From Cepaea nemoralis (taxonomy: Eukaryota; Mollusca; Gastropoda; Stylommatophora; Helicidae), in NCBI GenBank assembly GCA_014155875.1, contig JACEFZ010011112.1:641001-705000 (forward strand): 64,000 bases of DNA, in the 5' to 3' direction. Both the position numbers and the translations under genes were made by a program. Each line of letters opens with the position of its first letter. Within the stretch, counting starts at the first letter, position 1. Below are positions 8,880 through 20,604 of the stretch, piece by piece. The notes beneath the pieces were generated by a model that saw nothing but the letters and a program-made list of their open reading frames with translations, ran no database searches and was not told where the DNA came from.

Positions 8880-11800
8880 ATGGCCACCCCTAAACTTAGC
8901 ACAGCAGAATTAAAGGCAAAGGGGGAAGAAATGGGATTGGCGGGTTCTGCTCTAACAGATTACATACAGGAAGTGGAGAGAGAGTATCGTCAAGCAGAAC
9001 GGGAAGATCGAAAGGCCGAGTTGGAATTGAGAAGGATGGAGTTGGAACAAGCAGCTAAGAAATTGGAAGCTGAGCAAGCAGCTAAGAAATTTGAAGCTGA
9101 GCAAACAGCTAGGAAATTAGAAGCTGAACAGGAAGCACAGAAAAGGGAGCACGAGTACCGGATGAGGGAACTCGAGTTGAAGAGTCAATCTAATGGAGAA
9201 ACTGAGGGAGCAGTTGGAGGTTCCTCCATCCCAGGATCAACACCAGTAGGTGGACATGGGTACCATGCTATGAAGTTTCCTTTAGCGGTCTACGAGGAGG
9301 ACAAAGAGAAGATTGACCAGTACCTTCAACGCTTCGAGGCTATGTCAGTTGCTATGGGTCTGGAGCGTAACAAATGGAATCTTAAGCTATCCCAGGGATT
9401 ACGCAGGACGGGATACGAGGTTTATACTCGCCTGCCACCAGGACATGAGAACAATTATGATGAGTTAAAGACGGCTCTGCTGAAACGATTCGAGGTTACG
9501 TCACATACCTACCGGAAAAAATTTCGAGCAGCGAAACGAGAACCGGGAGAGTTGTTTGCCGCCTACAGTTTGCGTCTTAAATCTTATCTCCATAAGTGGA
9601 TGGATTTGGCTGGGTTCGCACATGACTATGAGAGTCTGGAAGAGCTCATGGTGGTCGACCAGCTGAAGAAGCAAATGTCTACACCTCTCAGGACGTTCCT
9701 GGGAGAACAAGGAGCGGAACGTATTGACCTCGTGACTAAATTAGCAGAACGGTTCGTCGAGGTACATGGGGAGGCAGGGGAAAACCTTTCAACCAACACC
9801 AAAAGTCAAGAGAAACATGACAAGAAGAAAGCCAAAAACTCAGGAACCAAAAAGTGGGAACCTTATGTGCAAAAATCAGAGGATAGTTCAGAGAAGAAGA
9901 AGGAGGGAAGCAAGAGCACTTCAAGCTCTACACCTAAACGACCGTGGTCGGAGAAGTGGTGTTCAATTTGTAAGTCACCCTCTCACAATACGAGGGACTG
10001 CAAATCGAAGGCTAAGAACCCTCACTTTGCAGCATGTCAAGTGACTTCCAAGGAGGTTGTCACGGAAAATGCCAAGGTCAACAAGGAAGCTCGCCACCAG
10101 GAGAGCTCATTCAAGTCCGACAATAGAAAATCTAGGACAGGGAAATGGTGCAACCAATGTCAGTCAAACACGCACAATGCTATTGACTGCAGGGGAAAGT
10201 CAGGAGACACTCAATTCGTCGTGTGCTCAGGGAAACCTAAGGTGGAGCCCACCGAACAGGTCGAGGCCGAGGAAGAGACTCCAGACCAGGAAAAACCACC
10301 TGTAGTGGAATTGGTAGAGGTTAACGGTCGTCAAGTGGAGTGTTTATACGACACAGGACTGGACGGGGAGGCCGTGATTTCTGCGGATCTGGTACATCCA
10401 GAACAATTCACAGGTGAAACCTTGGATATACAGCCTGCACAGAAGAGTGCTGTAGTCATGAAGTTGCCCATTGCTAATGTGGAGATTCGGTCAAGGTACG
10501 TCACCGGCACCATCAAGGCCGCTGTATTGACCGATCCCATTTTTCCAGTCATCCTAGGTTGCCGGTATGTCTTTCTGGGAATGCCCAGGGAGCCAATTCA
10601 TATGGGAGCAATGCAGACTCGCTCTCAGACGAAAACGGAAGAGGCAGACGCAATTGTGACTAACCCAATGCCGGGGGAGCTACGAACTGCCCAGAGTGAG
10701 GATGATACTTTACGTCCTTGCTACAAAAAGCTGCAGAAAAGTGCTGATCCACCAGGACGGGGGCAGTACTACATGAAGAATAGGATACTCTACAGGAGAG
10801 CAGGAAGGGGAGACAACCTATACGGTCAGTTGGTCGTCCCGAAAGCTCACCGGTCCCAGATTCTTCATATGGGGCATACCATCTCCTTTAGTGGACACAT
10901 GGGTATTGCCGCCACCATGCAGCGGATTTCCTGCCACTACTATTGGCCGGGAATGACAGATGATGTGCGTCGGTATGTGAAGTCATGCCCTGAGTGCCAG
11001 AGGGTGGCACCGAAACACTGGACAGCACCGGTGATGTTGGGTGAGATGCCCATCATGAACTCTCCTTTCGAGAGGGTAGCCATCGATATCGTGGGTCCAC
11101 TTCCCAGGACTAGGAAGAGGAACATGTATATACTTACAATGGTGGATTGCTGTACAATGTGGGGTGAGGCTATACCGTTGACCACGATTGACTCGAAAAG
11201 AGTGGCGGACGCACTGATGGAGGCCTTTACCAGATTAGGCTTTCCGGATCAAATTCTGACGGATAATGGATCTCAGTTTTGTGGAAAACTCATGGAGGAG
11301 GTATTTAGGGTGTTTCACTCTAACCACATACATACCAGCCCTTACCACCCTCAAGCCAATGGACAAGTAGAGCGTTTCAACGGCACGTTGATGACAATGC
11401 TCAGGAAACTAGCGCAGGAAAAACCTGATAGGTGGGATGAATATATCCCAGCAGCACTCTTTGCCTATCGGGAAGTTCCTCATGGCTCAACAGGACTACC
11501 ACCCGCTACGTTGCTGTTTGGTCGTCCAATCAAAGGACCGTTGGAAGCCATGTTGAGGAGTTGGACTGAAGAGGGGACGTCAGAAGAAGTGATCTCATCC
11601 TATCAATACGTGGAGGAACTGAAAGAAAAACTCCATAAGGGATGGACTCTGGCAAATCAAAACTTGAAAAAGGCCAGGAAAAGACATGCGGCTTACTACA
11701 ACCGTAGGTCTAAAGAAAGATCTCTAGAGGTAGGAGATAAAGTCTTGTTGTTACTCCCAACGGGAAACAACAAACTGGAGATAGGTTGGCAAGGACCATT

Positions 11801-12785
11801 TCCCGTGGAAAGGGTAATATCCAGAACCAACTATCAGATCCGGATCCGGGGAAAGTCGAAGATTTTCCATATCAATCTCTTGCGGAAATACGAAGAGAGA
11901 CCCGGAGACAAGGCAGCTCACCTCATGGCAATGGCAGTTGCAGTGGAGACAGAAGTGGGAACCAGCGAGGGCAGGGAATATCCCTTAGTACACCAGGAAA
12001 CTTATAGGGATGTGCAAGTGAACCCTGATCTGACCTCCCAGGAGAGGGAAAGGATAACCCAGGTTCTCAAGTCTCATAAGGAGATACTGACTGATAAACC
12101 TGGACGAACGAGGTTGGTTGAGTTCGAGATGACTTTGACCACACAGGAGCCTGTTCGCCAAAAGGTTTACCCAGTGCCATTCTCTAAAGAAAAGGCCCTG
12201 GAGGAGGAAATACAAAAACTGCTGGAGGATGACGTGATTGCACCATCCACCTCCCCATACAATGCGGGGGTAGTTTTGTTACGCAAACCAAGTGGAGAAC
12301 ACAGGTTGTGTATAGATTACCGACTGCTGAACAGTCATACACAGTTTCAGGTGGAACCTTTGCCGAATCCAACTCAGTTATTCGCTAGGCTCCATAAGGC
12401 TCGGTACTTTTCAAAGGTGGATCTGAGTCGGGGGTACTATCAGATACCAGTCAAACCGGAGATTCGACCACTGTTAGCTTTCAGTACACCCAGTGGACAC
12501 TACGAATTCAAGGTCATGCCCTTTGGACTCAGCAATGCACCTAGTGTGTTTACACGCATGATGAGGACTTTACTAGATCCGTTACAGGATCCGTCCATCA
12601 TCTCATTCATGGATGATATTCTGATTTCCAGTGACAGCTTGGATGACCACTTACAATCCTTGGAGAGAGTGTTTAATAGACTCAAGGAAGCAGGGCTTAC
12701 TGCTCGTCCAACCAAGTGCATGATTGGTTACCAGACTCTGGAATTTCTAGGTCACACCATCACTCCAGGACACATTGTCCAGAAG
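8880..12785 (+). CDS. gag-pro-int-RT open frame of the Gmr1-like element
   Basis: The frame is open from 8772, but the ATG at 8880 (MATPKLSTAELKAKG) is preferred because the upstream residues are hydrophobic and unlike Gag. Order: a coiled coil of AEQ/KKLEAEQ repeats (residues ~35-100), a Gag core, two CCHC knuckles of C-x2-C-x4-H-x4-C spacing (~9957-10001 and ~10146-10190), an aspartic protease with LYDTGLD (~10344), an integrase zinc domain H-x-H...C-x2-C (~10866-10995), an integrase core with AIDIVGP, LTDNGSQF and NGQVERFNG, a GPY/F-type module with WQGPFPVE (~11787), and RT with KVDLSRGYYQIP and FMDD (~12607). The frame continues to 12914, but homology leaves it near 12780, where a single-base loss shifts into the RNase H frame. 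Gag and Pol share one frame with no stop between them. Confidence 0.93.
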
Positions 12786-13435
12786 AGAAGAACCTGGAGA
12801 AAATCAGAAATGCACCAAGGCCAAAAACGAAGAAGGATGTGCGATCTTTTCTCTCGTTGTGTGGGTTCTACCACAAATTTATCCCACATTTCACTGAACT
12901 GGGAGCTCCGTTGACGGAAACCTTGAAAAAGGGATTACCGGATCAAATCATTTGGACACCAGAATGTGAGAATGCCTATAGTCAGTTAAAGGAGGCCTTG
13001 GTCAGCAAACCTGTATTACAGCTCCCTGACCTTTCCAAACCATTTGTGTTGAGAACGGATGCGAGTGCGATTGGAATTGGAGCCGCTTTGTTACAGGAAG
13101 GAAAAGACGATGCTTCGGTTTTGAAACCTGTGGCATACGCAAGTAAGAAACTTCTACAGGCGGAGAGGAATTATTCAACCGTCGAGAGAGAGTGCTTGTC
13201 CCTCGTATGGGCAGTGCAAAAATTTCAGCCATATTTGTATGGAGTTAAGTTTCGGGTTCAGTCGGATCATCAGCCCCTGATGTTCCTGGCTACTTCTCAG
13301 AAGCTCAACGCACGTTTGATGCGGTGGTCGTTGTTACTTCAACCATATAATTTCACAGTAGAGTACATTCCGGGGAAGGAGAATGTTGGAGCGGATTTCT
13401 TGTCAAGACACCCAGCTCCTGAAGAAGAGGAATGA
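12781..13435 (+). CDS. RT connection and RNase H segment (next frame)
   Basis: Homology resumes in another frame immediately after the break near 12780 with a LSLCGFYHKFIPHF block typical of the RT thumb/connection. RNase H follows: RTDASAIGIGAAL (~13057), TVERECLSLVWAV (~13177), QSDHQPL (~13260) and GADFLSRHP before the stop at 13433-13435. RNase H is the last domain, so nothing follows but the polypurine tract. Confidence 0.9.
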
Positions 13436-13486
13436 ATCATCTGGATTTAACTCATGGTGGAGAAGAGTGAGATGGACTACTCTCTT

Positions 13487-13499
13487 AAGAGGGGGCCTA
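13487..13499 (+). promoter_or_regulatory. Polypurine tract
   Basis: AAGAGGGGGCCTA directly before the 3' LTR; the expected plus-strand primer. Confidence 0.85.
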
Positions 13500-15566
13500 T
13501 GTCACGAGCACCATGAGTTAACCAGCTAATAATACCGACGTTTGCGTGGCGTATATTTTCTAGGCCACAACAGTCGTACTAACAGAGTAAACACAGCTGC
13601 ACAGGTTACATCGTGTCAGCCCATAAACACATTTGGTGGTGAGTGAGAAGGAATGGATACATCGAGTTGGCAGTTCATTAACAGTTAGAATCACATATGA
13701 TTGTCGGCTTAGGATATGGAATGGTTCCGTTTGTCATCTATACTGTCGGACATCAGACGGAAATGGCTGCTGGGATTGTCACCACGGAACAGAAGATTGA
13801 CAGTTTATCAACAGGTCGGAAGTGCCCAACTAGGGAGAAAACAGTGCATCTGTCAATTCTTGGTTTCCGGCACATCGAGAGGATTGACGGGGTTATTTGC
13901 AACTCTTTGTTGTAACTCGACAGAAACTCGCTGGCTTGTTTGAGAATCTAAACTATTACTGACAACTTTGACAGGACTAAAGCCAGGAAAATGGATTCTT
14001 GACAAGGGATGATCTGCCACTGTGCCACCTGTGTGGGGGCATAAAGGATAACGTCACGTGGCCAACTTTGGTAGTTTGCCATATAAACCCGAGTTGGGAT
14101 CAACTAGGGTGGACTTGAAAAATGCTCTAGTCAGAGTGCCAGGGCACTGCAGTGCTTAGTGGAAATAATATCTACCGTGTGTTAATTAGTGACTTAATTT
14201 TGCACGTGCCTATAATGGCAGATGTAGATATGATTGATAGGACTGCAGTAGTGCCATTTAAGGTATAACCTATTATAATATATTCGTTATAATTACTTTA
14301 GGCAGTAGCCTTGTTAAACTATAGTGTGATGATTAGCACTGTTAGTGGAAACTAGCTAGAGTAGTGAAGTGATACTTGGCTCTGTTAGCTAAAATAGATT
14401 AGTGAAGTGTTGATAAGCTTTACTAGTTGAGAATTGAGTAATGAGGGATAATTGGGATCTTCCCGTAGGTGTCCCTGGTGGGCGGGGTTCCGCATTCTGT
14501 TTGCTGATTTTTTCTTTGTCATAGCCTGATTCGGCTCTAGGTGGGTAGCTAATCTGCTCTATGACTAAGTCTAGTTAGCTAAAGATCATTAAGCAAGGTG
14601 ATAGGCTTACACTCAGCCGAAGGGATCAGTGACTAGTACTATCACCAGATGTGTTGTTTCTATCCCAGGTTCCCTACCAGATCCAAGGAAACTCTACAAG
14701 TTTTGGGAAAGAATTAAAAAACCCATTCTGAAGAACACCAGTTCAAGAGTCAATAAAGTTGCATACAGAAACGTAACTTACGCTAGAAGGAAATTGATTC
14801 ATCAAAGAGAGTGATGCATACTGATGCACCACACAGCATCAGACAGTAGTAACGAACCGAGAACCGGCTAAGAGTACCTAGTGTTAGTACAGTAACAATT
14901 AACATTAGTAATTAGCACTTATGGACTGAATGGTTCGATGTGCAACGAGGATGATCTGTCGACTAACTAACTAACTAACTAACTGCGTACACACTACAAA
15001 AGACTTGTGCAGTTTGTTAAGGAACGTTAGGAACGGACATTGTGTAGAGTGCAACCGGTCCATGATTAACTGTTAATACCACCGGTGTCTATTTCGGATG
15101 TTCATGAAATTGGATTACCAGAGGTCTACAGAGGCAAAGCAGTATCCGGCAAGATGGTTTCGGCAACGGGTGAGAAGTACATGTTCTGACGTAACGTGCT
15201 GTGGTCTATCTTTGCTGGGATCAGCTGACTGGGTTGCTGTCTGAGAGTCAGAGTCTACACACTTTATAGAACACGTCACACATTTTCTTCACATACACGT
15301 CTCATATACGTTACACTTTTATTTTAATAAATTAATCTTTATTAATTTTTAGAAGCAAGAGTTGTTGAGTATGTTGCGTTGGGGAAGTATGAGAAGGGGG
15401 CATAGTACGACAGTGAGAGAGTGATAGGAAAAGGTGTCCATAGGCTGATGGAGTGTGTTGGACGGAAGCTGGTGGATTCTCCAGAATATTGAGAGAAAAC
15501 AAATATTATAATGTGGGTGTCGGATCTCCTCACTCCAGGGACGACACTTTAAAGGAGGACACGACA
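13500..15566 (+). repeat. 3' LTR (2067 bp) of the Gmr1-like element
   Basis: It is the same length as the 5' LTR. Differences seen: G/A ten bases in, G/A near 13828, T/A near 14561, T/C near 14665, an A-run change and one-base gain/loss near 15495, and one extra T near 15550. AATAAA is at 15326-15331. It is followed by the target duplication TTGTG at 15567-15571. Confidence 0.93.
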
Positions 15567-15571
15567 TTGTG
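15567..15571. repeat. Target-site duplication, right (TTGTG)
   Basis: It matches 6326-6330. Confidence 0.9.
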
Positions 15572-15639
15572 TACGATTTAGTTGCTGAAATTACGGGTCT
15601 AATACCATATCCCCTGTATGTGTTAATGGCATGAAAATG

Positions 15640-15878
15640 AGCCTACTATAAACACAGAAGCCACAAACAGCATGTTTCACCATTTATTGCCTGGTATATT
15701 TTGTTGCATCTCCTCAGTTGCATACTGCAGAGTTATATAACATGTGAAGTGAATAAATAAATAACACTTTAGCTGAAACACTTAAAACACACAGTCACAG
15801 GTATTGTTTGAAGGTGGAGCATTCGTTATCTTCACGGTAGGGCCTACTTTTCTTTAGTTTGCACAATTATCAGTTGTC
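15640..15878 (-). mobile_element. Penelope-like 3' end relic
   Basis: The blocks ATTTATTGCCTGGTATATTT, TGCATCTCCTCAGTTGCATA + CTGCAGA, TTCACGGTA and TTTGCACAATTAT align in order with 57150-57350, where the same flank joins a GIY-YIG-type coding region. It is therefore the non-coding end and last few codons of the same family, decayed. It ends about 20 bases before the exon D acceptor. Confidence 0.6.
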
Positions 15879-15899
15879 CATCTCACATGACTGTTTCAG

Positions 15900-16039
15900 G
15901 ATAAGCGAAACTTTGTCAGGAACCCTCCGTCTGGTGTGCAGTTCCAATTTGATTTCAACAGTGCATATCCCATTGCATTAGCAACATTGCAGGAAGATCC
16001 CAACCTGCAGAAAATGAGATTCGACTTAGTGCCGAAACT
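15900..16039 (+). CDS. SYAP1: SYAP1 exon D, first half of BSD domain
   Basis: The acceptor CTGTTTCAG ends at 15899 and the donor GTGAGT begins at 16040. There are 46 codons plus two bases: [32 protein letters not shown], then KMRFDLVPK. This is the start of the BSD domain; the family pattern D-K-R-N-F-x-R-x-P-P-x-G-V-Q-F and M-R-F-x-L-V-P-K is fully kept. Confidence 0.95.
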
Positions 16040-16307
16040 GTGAGTTTGTAACTGTAACTGTTGTTATTTTAATGTAATGTCACTGTAAATTTGTCTGGAA
16101 GTTACAATTAATTTTGTCCCTTCAACGGGCTGACATGAGGGTGATGTTTGGCAAAGGAACTGCTACATGATGATGCTACATTTTGCACAATATGATGATG
16201 CTACATTTTGCACAGTACGATTTTGCACAATATTAGGGTGAGATAGCAATTATGCTACATCTACATAGGACATTCAGTCCCACTCAAAAACAATAAAATC
16301 AACTCAA

Positions 16308-16415
16308 TTGGGGGCGGAGTAGCTGAGATGTTACGATGCCACCTCTAGCATGCACTGAGCTGATTCGAGTCATGTCGTGGAATTTCTGGATTTTTACAAA
16401 TAAGAAAAGGATGGC
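16308..16415 (+). mobile_element. tRNA-derived SINE head
   Basis: GGCGGAGTAGCTGAGATGTTACG resembles an A box and TGATTCGAGTC a B box, spaced as in a tRNA. No tRNA fold or CCA-like end is intact. The GAA-tailed SINE inserted right after it. Confidence 0.5.
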
Positions 16416-16583
16416 ATATGCTCTCCTCCTCGGGAAGGTTAACCCGGTCAACAAATGCCCGCAGAAGTCGGATGTGTGGGCCTAACGGCGCAAGAACGCA
16501 GCTCTGCTGTAAACAGGCACAACGCAATCATGTCCGGGAAAAAAAACTCCGGATGAACGCAGAAGAAGAAGATATGCTCTCCT
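16416..16583 (+). mobile_element. SINE (GAA-tailed family), copy 2, with target duplication
   Basis: The body is 16428-16571 between two copies of ATATGCTCTCCT (16416-16427 and 16572-16583). It is about 95% identical to the copy at 2606-2744 over its whole length and has the same GAACGCAGAAGAAGAAG end. Two independent insertions with different duplications define the element's ends. Confidence 0.88.
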
Positions 16584-16991
16584 GATCCTGGGGTGGGTGT
16601 TTCAGACATCTAACCTTCTTATACAAGGGTGAAAAACTCAGATGACCTGTGTGTACATTGAATTTGTTAAAAATCCCTCTGCATTTGGAAATTTAACAAA
16701 GCAGAACCAAAAGGCTTGAAAAGTACATTCCAAAAGTACATATTAAAATAAGTTTAAATTCACTATATACTATTTTTCCAAGCCACAGCAGTAAAGATTT
16801 TTTGGTAATTAAAAAGTAAAGATATTTTGGTAATTAAAACGTATAATGAAGTATAAATGTTGTAAATATGAGGGATAACCTGTTTAAGCGCATTCAGGAA
16901 AAATCCACTAGATCTGTCTATATATTATTTTATGCTATGAAAGCTTAAATTATTATTATGTCATATGATGTTATTCTCCTTATCTCTGCAG

Positions 16992-17086
16992 GGTAAATGA
17001 GGAGACATTTTGGAGGAACTATTTCTACAGGGTGTCTCTCATCAGACAGTCCAGTCAGCTGAATTCCTCCCTGGCACAGCAGTCAG
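16992..17086 (+). CDS. SYAP1: SYAP1 exon E, second half of BSD domain
   Basis: The acceptor TATCTCTGCAG ends at 16991 and the donor GTCAGT begins at 17087. One base completes Leu with exon D; then [20 protein letters not shown] and [11 protein letters not shown] follow and one base is left over. It holds the invariant Phe-Trp pair of the BSD domain ([11 protein letters not shown]). Confidence 0.95.
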
Positions 17087-18669
17087 GTCAGTATGGCCAT
17101 TTTGTTGTCTCTCTGGCGCTCACAAGCATACAGTGCACATCGATTGTGTTTAGGTTTTAGGATTTTAAAATAATGAGCATTTGTTGAGTGCCTAAACATT
17201 TCTTCTTCTATTCTATTAAAAAGAATATGTTGATAATTTTATGTAAGCTATGTATTACATAATGTAAACTAAATTTTAGACAAATGTTATTTCTTTATTA
17301 CTGCTTCAGCCGTGGTGGTCTGCCGGGCCAGTTGTCATGTCTTAGAATCCCCATTGGGACAGATTTAAAAAAAAATTGACCTTGGCTCCAAAGTCGACCT
17401 AGCCTAAAATGGATACCACGAAATGCCTTAGAAGTAAAGGCGGCTGGCATAATAGGTCACCTGTTGAGCATCGATCTGTCTGAACTTATGGGGCTAGTAC
17501 CCAGACCTAATACAGCTCATGGCCTCTTTACCACCAAGATAAACACCAGACTGTTCAACCCAATTTAACCCTGCCTGAGGTAGTTTATGTTACAGAAAAA
17601 TCTATATTGCTCACAATGAGTTAAAGTAATAACATTCTGAAATAAAGTTGTTAACGAACGAATAAACTTTATTTTCAAAGGGTTTAGAATTGGGCATGCA
17701 GGCCCGGCTGAAATTCTGCCCTTCTTATATCTTTCCTGTCGTACGTTATTTCATTCAAACATCACTTATGCAGCTAATCTTAGACAACAGCAGAACAATA
17801 TGCATTAAAACACATGGAAAATAATCAATAATACATGACTCACTAAAGCAATATTCAATATGGCCATTATAAATACGTACGGTAGGTGTAATGTACCATC
17901 ATATGGGAATGTTTATTATACTAGTTGTCGTTTGAGATAAGTTTTATATATATTTTAAATTAACTGGAGCAAAGTTAGTCAACAACTGTATGGATTAGAA
18001 TGACTTATAGTAATAATTATGACAGACATTGGGTGGCAGAAGAAATTATAAGAGCATTAAGTATCTGTACTGAATGTCTGTGCTTATATCCAATCCTTTT
18101 ATAGCATGCATTATTTTTTTCAGTTAAACAGATTTGCTATTCAGAATGTTGTGTATTGTATTTTTTGTTATTTTTGTGGAATAAAGCTGGTTTTGTTTTT
18201 TGTGGCCACAGAGTACAACAAAAACAGTATTTCACAACGTAAGGAAGTAAAACTACACCCCTTTTTTGTTTGCTTTCCTGTTATTTTAATTATATAAATT
18301 AACATTTTATTTTAGAGAGTTTCTAAAATGGTGCTTTCAGAAGTGAAATATCTGGGGAAAAGCAAATACATACTCATATGAAAGCAAAATTTGAAATTAC
18401 TTTATTCCAAGAACTTTTTGTCGATTACCTTATTCCAAGAACTTTTTGTCATAGTTTTTAAAACAATAATTTCCTAATAATTGTGATTCATCTGATAAAA
18501 TTCAGCCTTGTACTGTTTTCTCTGTGGCCATAATTAATACTTAAAAAATTGTGGGCTGTGTTTATGTTATAATGTATAATTTATTTAAATTCACTTGTTG
18601 TTTTGCAATGTTTTCTTCCTCCCTGCCCTCTTTATTTTATGGTGTATTGAATGTTGTGTTTGCCTTCAG
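17087..18669 (+). other. SYAP1: SYAP1 intron E/F
   Basis: A GT-AG intron with one SINE (17305-17600); 17605-18660 is AT-rich with no feature I recognise. A small direct repeat of TTATTCCAAGAACTTTTTGTC occurs at 18400 and 18430. The D/E intron (16040-16991) holds two SINE pieces. Confidence 0.7.
17305..17600 (+). mobile_element. SINE family S1 copy
   Basis: It has the head 'GCCGTGGTGGTCTGCCGGGC ... GTCTTAGAATCCCC' (tRNA-like) and the S1 body motif AATGCCTTAGAAGTAAAGGC then GGCTGGCATAATAGGTCACC. S1 copies in this window share 'ATGCCTTGGGAAGTAAAGGC' and 'TGATTGGTCTATACAAATA'. They also occur at 20605-20780, 25195-25420, 25590-25680, 29870-30400 (two), 33870-33898 with 43143-43260, and 54945-55110. 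Confidence 0.65.
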
Positions 18670-18729
18670 GCAAAAGTTCCAGCAGCAGTTCCAGAAGGTC
18701 ATCCACAGGAAGTGAACAGCAGCAGAGAG
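18670..18729 (+). CDS. SYAP1: SYAP1 exon F, serine-rich linker
   Basis: The acceptor TGCCTTCAG ends at 18669 and the donor GTAAGC begins at 18730. In the joined frame (base left by exon E + GC) it encodes GKSSSSSSRRSSTGSEQQQR, then leaves one base. A low-complexity linker follows the BSD domain in this family. The alternative frame visible here (AKVPAAVPEGHPQEV) does not connect with the neighbours. Confidence 0.8.
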
Positions 18730-19489
18730 GTAAGCAAGTTAGCCAGCAAACACTGTGGCTTCAATGGTAGAACTCTTGCATTAAGGATAGTAGTTAGTTA
18801 GTCGTCAGATCCTCACTGTACATTGAAACTTTCAGTCTATTAGTGCTCGGATCTCCTCAGTATCTCCCAAAGCATGTAGCAGTCGACGACACAGTTCTGT
18901 GTTGGTTGACTCGTCTTCTTAGACATATAATATTCTTGTCTGGCTTCATCCATTTTGGTTTTCTTGCAGTCTGGTCAAGGTTGCAGATTTACAGTCGTCA
19001 CTTGATACATTTAATCGCCCTGCCTCTCTGACGACATTGACAATATACAGCTATATATGAATATCATAATGATAGTAGTGACCATTTGTCACCCATATTT
19101 TATTGGGCCCATAAGGGAAACAGTGAATAGTAACACTGTTACCTAAAGTGCATGTAGGAGGTAACAAAGGAGGCTGGCGTGAGACTGGCTACATTATTGC
19201 ATAGAAAATGCAAAATCTAACTAATCATGAACAATTCTACAAAGGGTTATATTTGTGCCTTTTGGCAGACACTTCCGACTTCTTCGTGACATTTATTAAT
19301 CGGGTTAACCATCCTTGAGTAGCGACTGTCTTATATGATAATAAGGCGTATTGTGGATATAGCATTCAGCCCAAGTAGTGCATGGCAGAAGTATTAGGCT
19401 GTCCATCTTACACATTATGGGGTTGTGTATTCTCTTCCTTGCTAAGGCAAAGGATTTTTGGTCTATGGGAAATACAAATCAACTGAAGT

Positions 19490-19745
19490 ATCACATGTTT
19501 AATAAATTAAGGATAAAAGATACTCTGAATGTAACTGGAACTGGTAAAATGACAGCTAAACATTTGCTGCAGGAATGTCTAACTTATTCAGAACAGAGAA
19601 AACTATGTTGGCCTACACTCGCTCCATTTGAAGACAAACTTTATGGAGATGTCAACAAGATCATGTTGATTGCCAATTTCTTTGCATTTATTTATATTGA
19701 TGTCTGAATGTGTTCCAAGAATAAGAAGAAAGAAGAAATAAAAAT
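19490..19745 (+). mobile_element. LINE ORF2 C-terminal fragment
   Basis: One frame reads TGKMTAKHLLQECLTYSEQR, then WPTLAPFEDKLYGDVNKI and 'FFAFI', ending in a stop. This 'T-A-x-H-L-L-Q-x-C ... K-L-Y-G-D' tail is found at the end of ORF2 in RNase H-bearing non-LTR elements (I-like). It is followed by an AAGAAGAAAGAAGAAATAAAA tail. Only the last ~75 codons survive. Confidence 0.7.
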
Positions 19746-20604
19746 CCTAGCCTCTACATAATGTGGCGACTGTGTGGATAAGCAGCATTTTTGTCCTTCA
19801 CCAACCTGGAAAATCCGCCTGACAGACACCAGCTATGGTCATGAAAAGAGAGCAAGAAGAACTATTAGGCTTGTATGTTCATTAACATCAACGCAAGATA
19901 TTTTGTGGTGATCTATACCAGCTGCCTTTACTTTTCCAGAGAAATTGCTGAAGCCCATTTTACACTCATCAGTGAAAAAAAAATACATATATTACTGGGT
20001 TGGAACCCAGACCACATAGAGAGGCTGTTAGGTGTTCAGTGTAAAATTACATAAGAAATATCGTAAGCATAAGATCATTCGTATTTCAGAGAAAGTATTT
20101 TGGACTGCTTATGAAAATGAAACCTGATAAATTCCTGGCAAGAGCATTCAACCCAAACAAAAAGATCTGGATAAAGACCCAAATGAAAACTAAGAAAATG
20201 ATGGATAGACAATGTCAAGACTATTCTAAGCAATCAAATATACAGCACAACAAAGGCGGCACATCTTAACCTCAGAACACAAGATGAGGCTCCCTATATC
20301 CCTATGCTTAACAAGTGTGGACTGAGAAAAAAGGCATCATCCACTTTTCAGTACACAATAGACAGTAGATTAAATGACAAGAAAATGTAGTAGAAATTGC
20401 TGCTTTGTTATTCATAGGACAGATTATTTATAAGTTTTCAAGCATTAAGCCACACAGAAAGCTGTAGATTTGATGTTGTGGGAAGTGTAATATGTGACTT
20501 GTAGATTGCAGAATAGAAGCTAATGACTTAAGTAAAAAGTTCTCAGAATATTAAATTTATTACCTAAAGTTAAAGTAACAAAAACACACACAAGCACACA
20601 CTCT

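Larger units (their letters stand above)
6331..15566 (+). mobile_element. Young LTR retrotransposon, Gmr1-like gene order
   Basis: Two 2067-base LTRs (6331-8397 and 13500-15566) flank an internal region with primer-binding site, gag, protease, integrase, reverse transcriptase and RNase H in that order, then a polypurine tract. The whole is bounded by the 5-bp target duplication TTGTG (6326-6330, 15567-15571). The LTRs start TGTCACGAGC and end CACGACA and differ at only about seven positions, so the insertion is recent. The enzymes are Ty3/gypsy-type, but integrase precedes RT as in Ty1/copia; this arrangement defines the Gmr1 group. It is on the host gene's sense strand, inside an intron. Confidence 0.93.
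4348..15899 (+). other. SYAP1: SYAP1 intron C/D
   Basis: A GT-AG intron of 11.5 kb, of which 9.2 kb is the LTR element at 6331-15566. Without that insertion and its duplication the intron would be about 2.3 kb. The stretch 4380-4775 holds a G run at 4594-4616 and otherwise nothing I can name; 5440-5720 likewise. Confidence 0.85.

Noticed and set aside
18664..18790. Alternative frame AKVPAAVPEGHPQEV at exon F
   Set aside because: Phases of exons E and G require the serine-rich frame.
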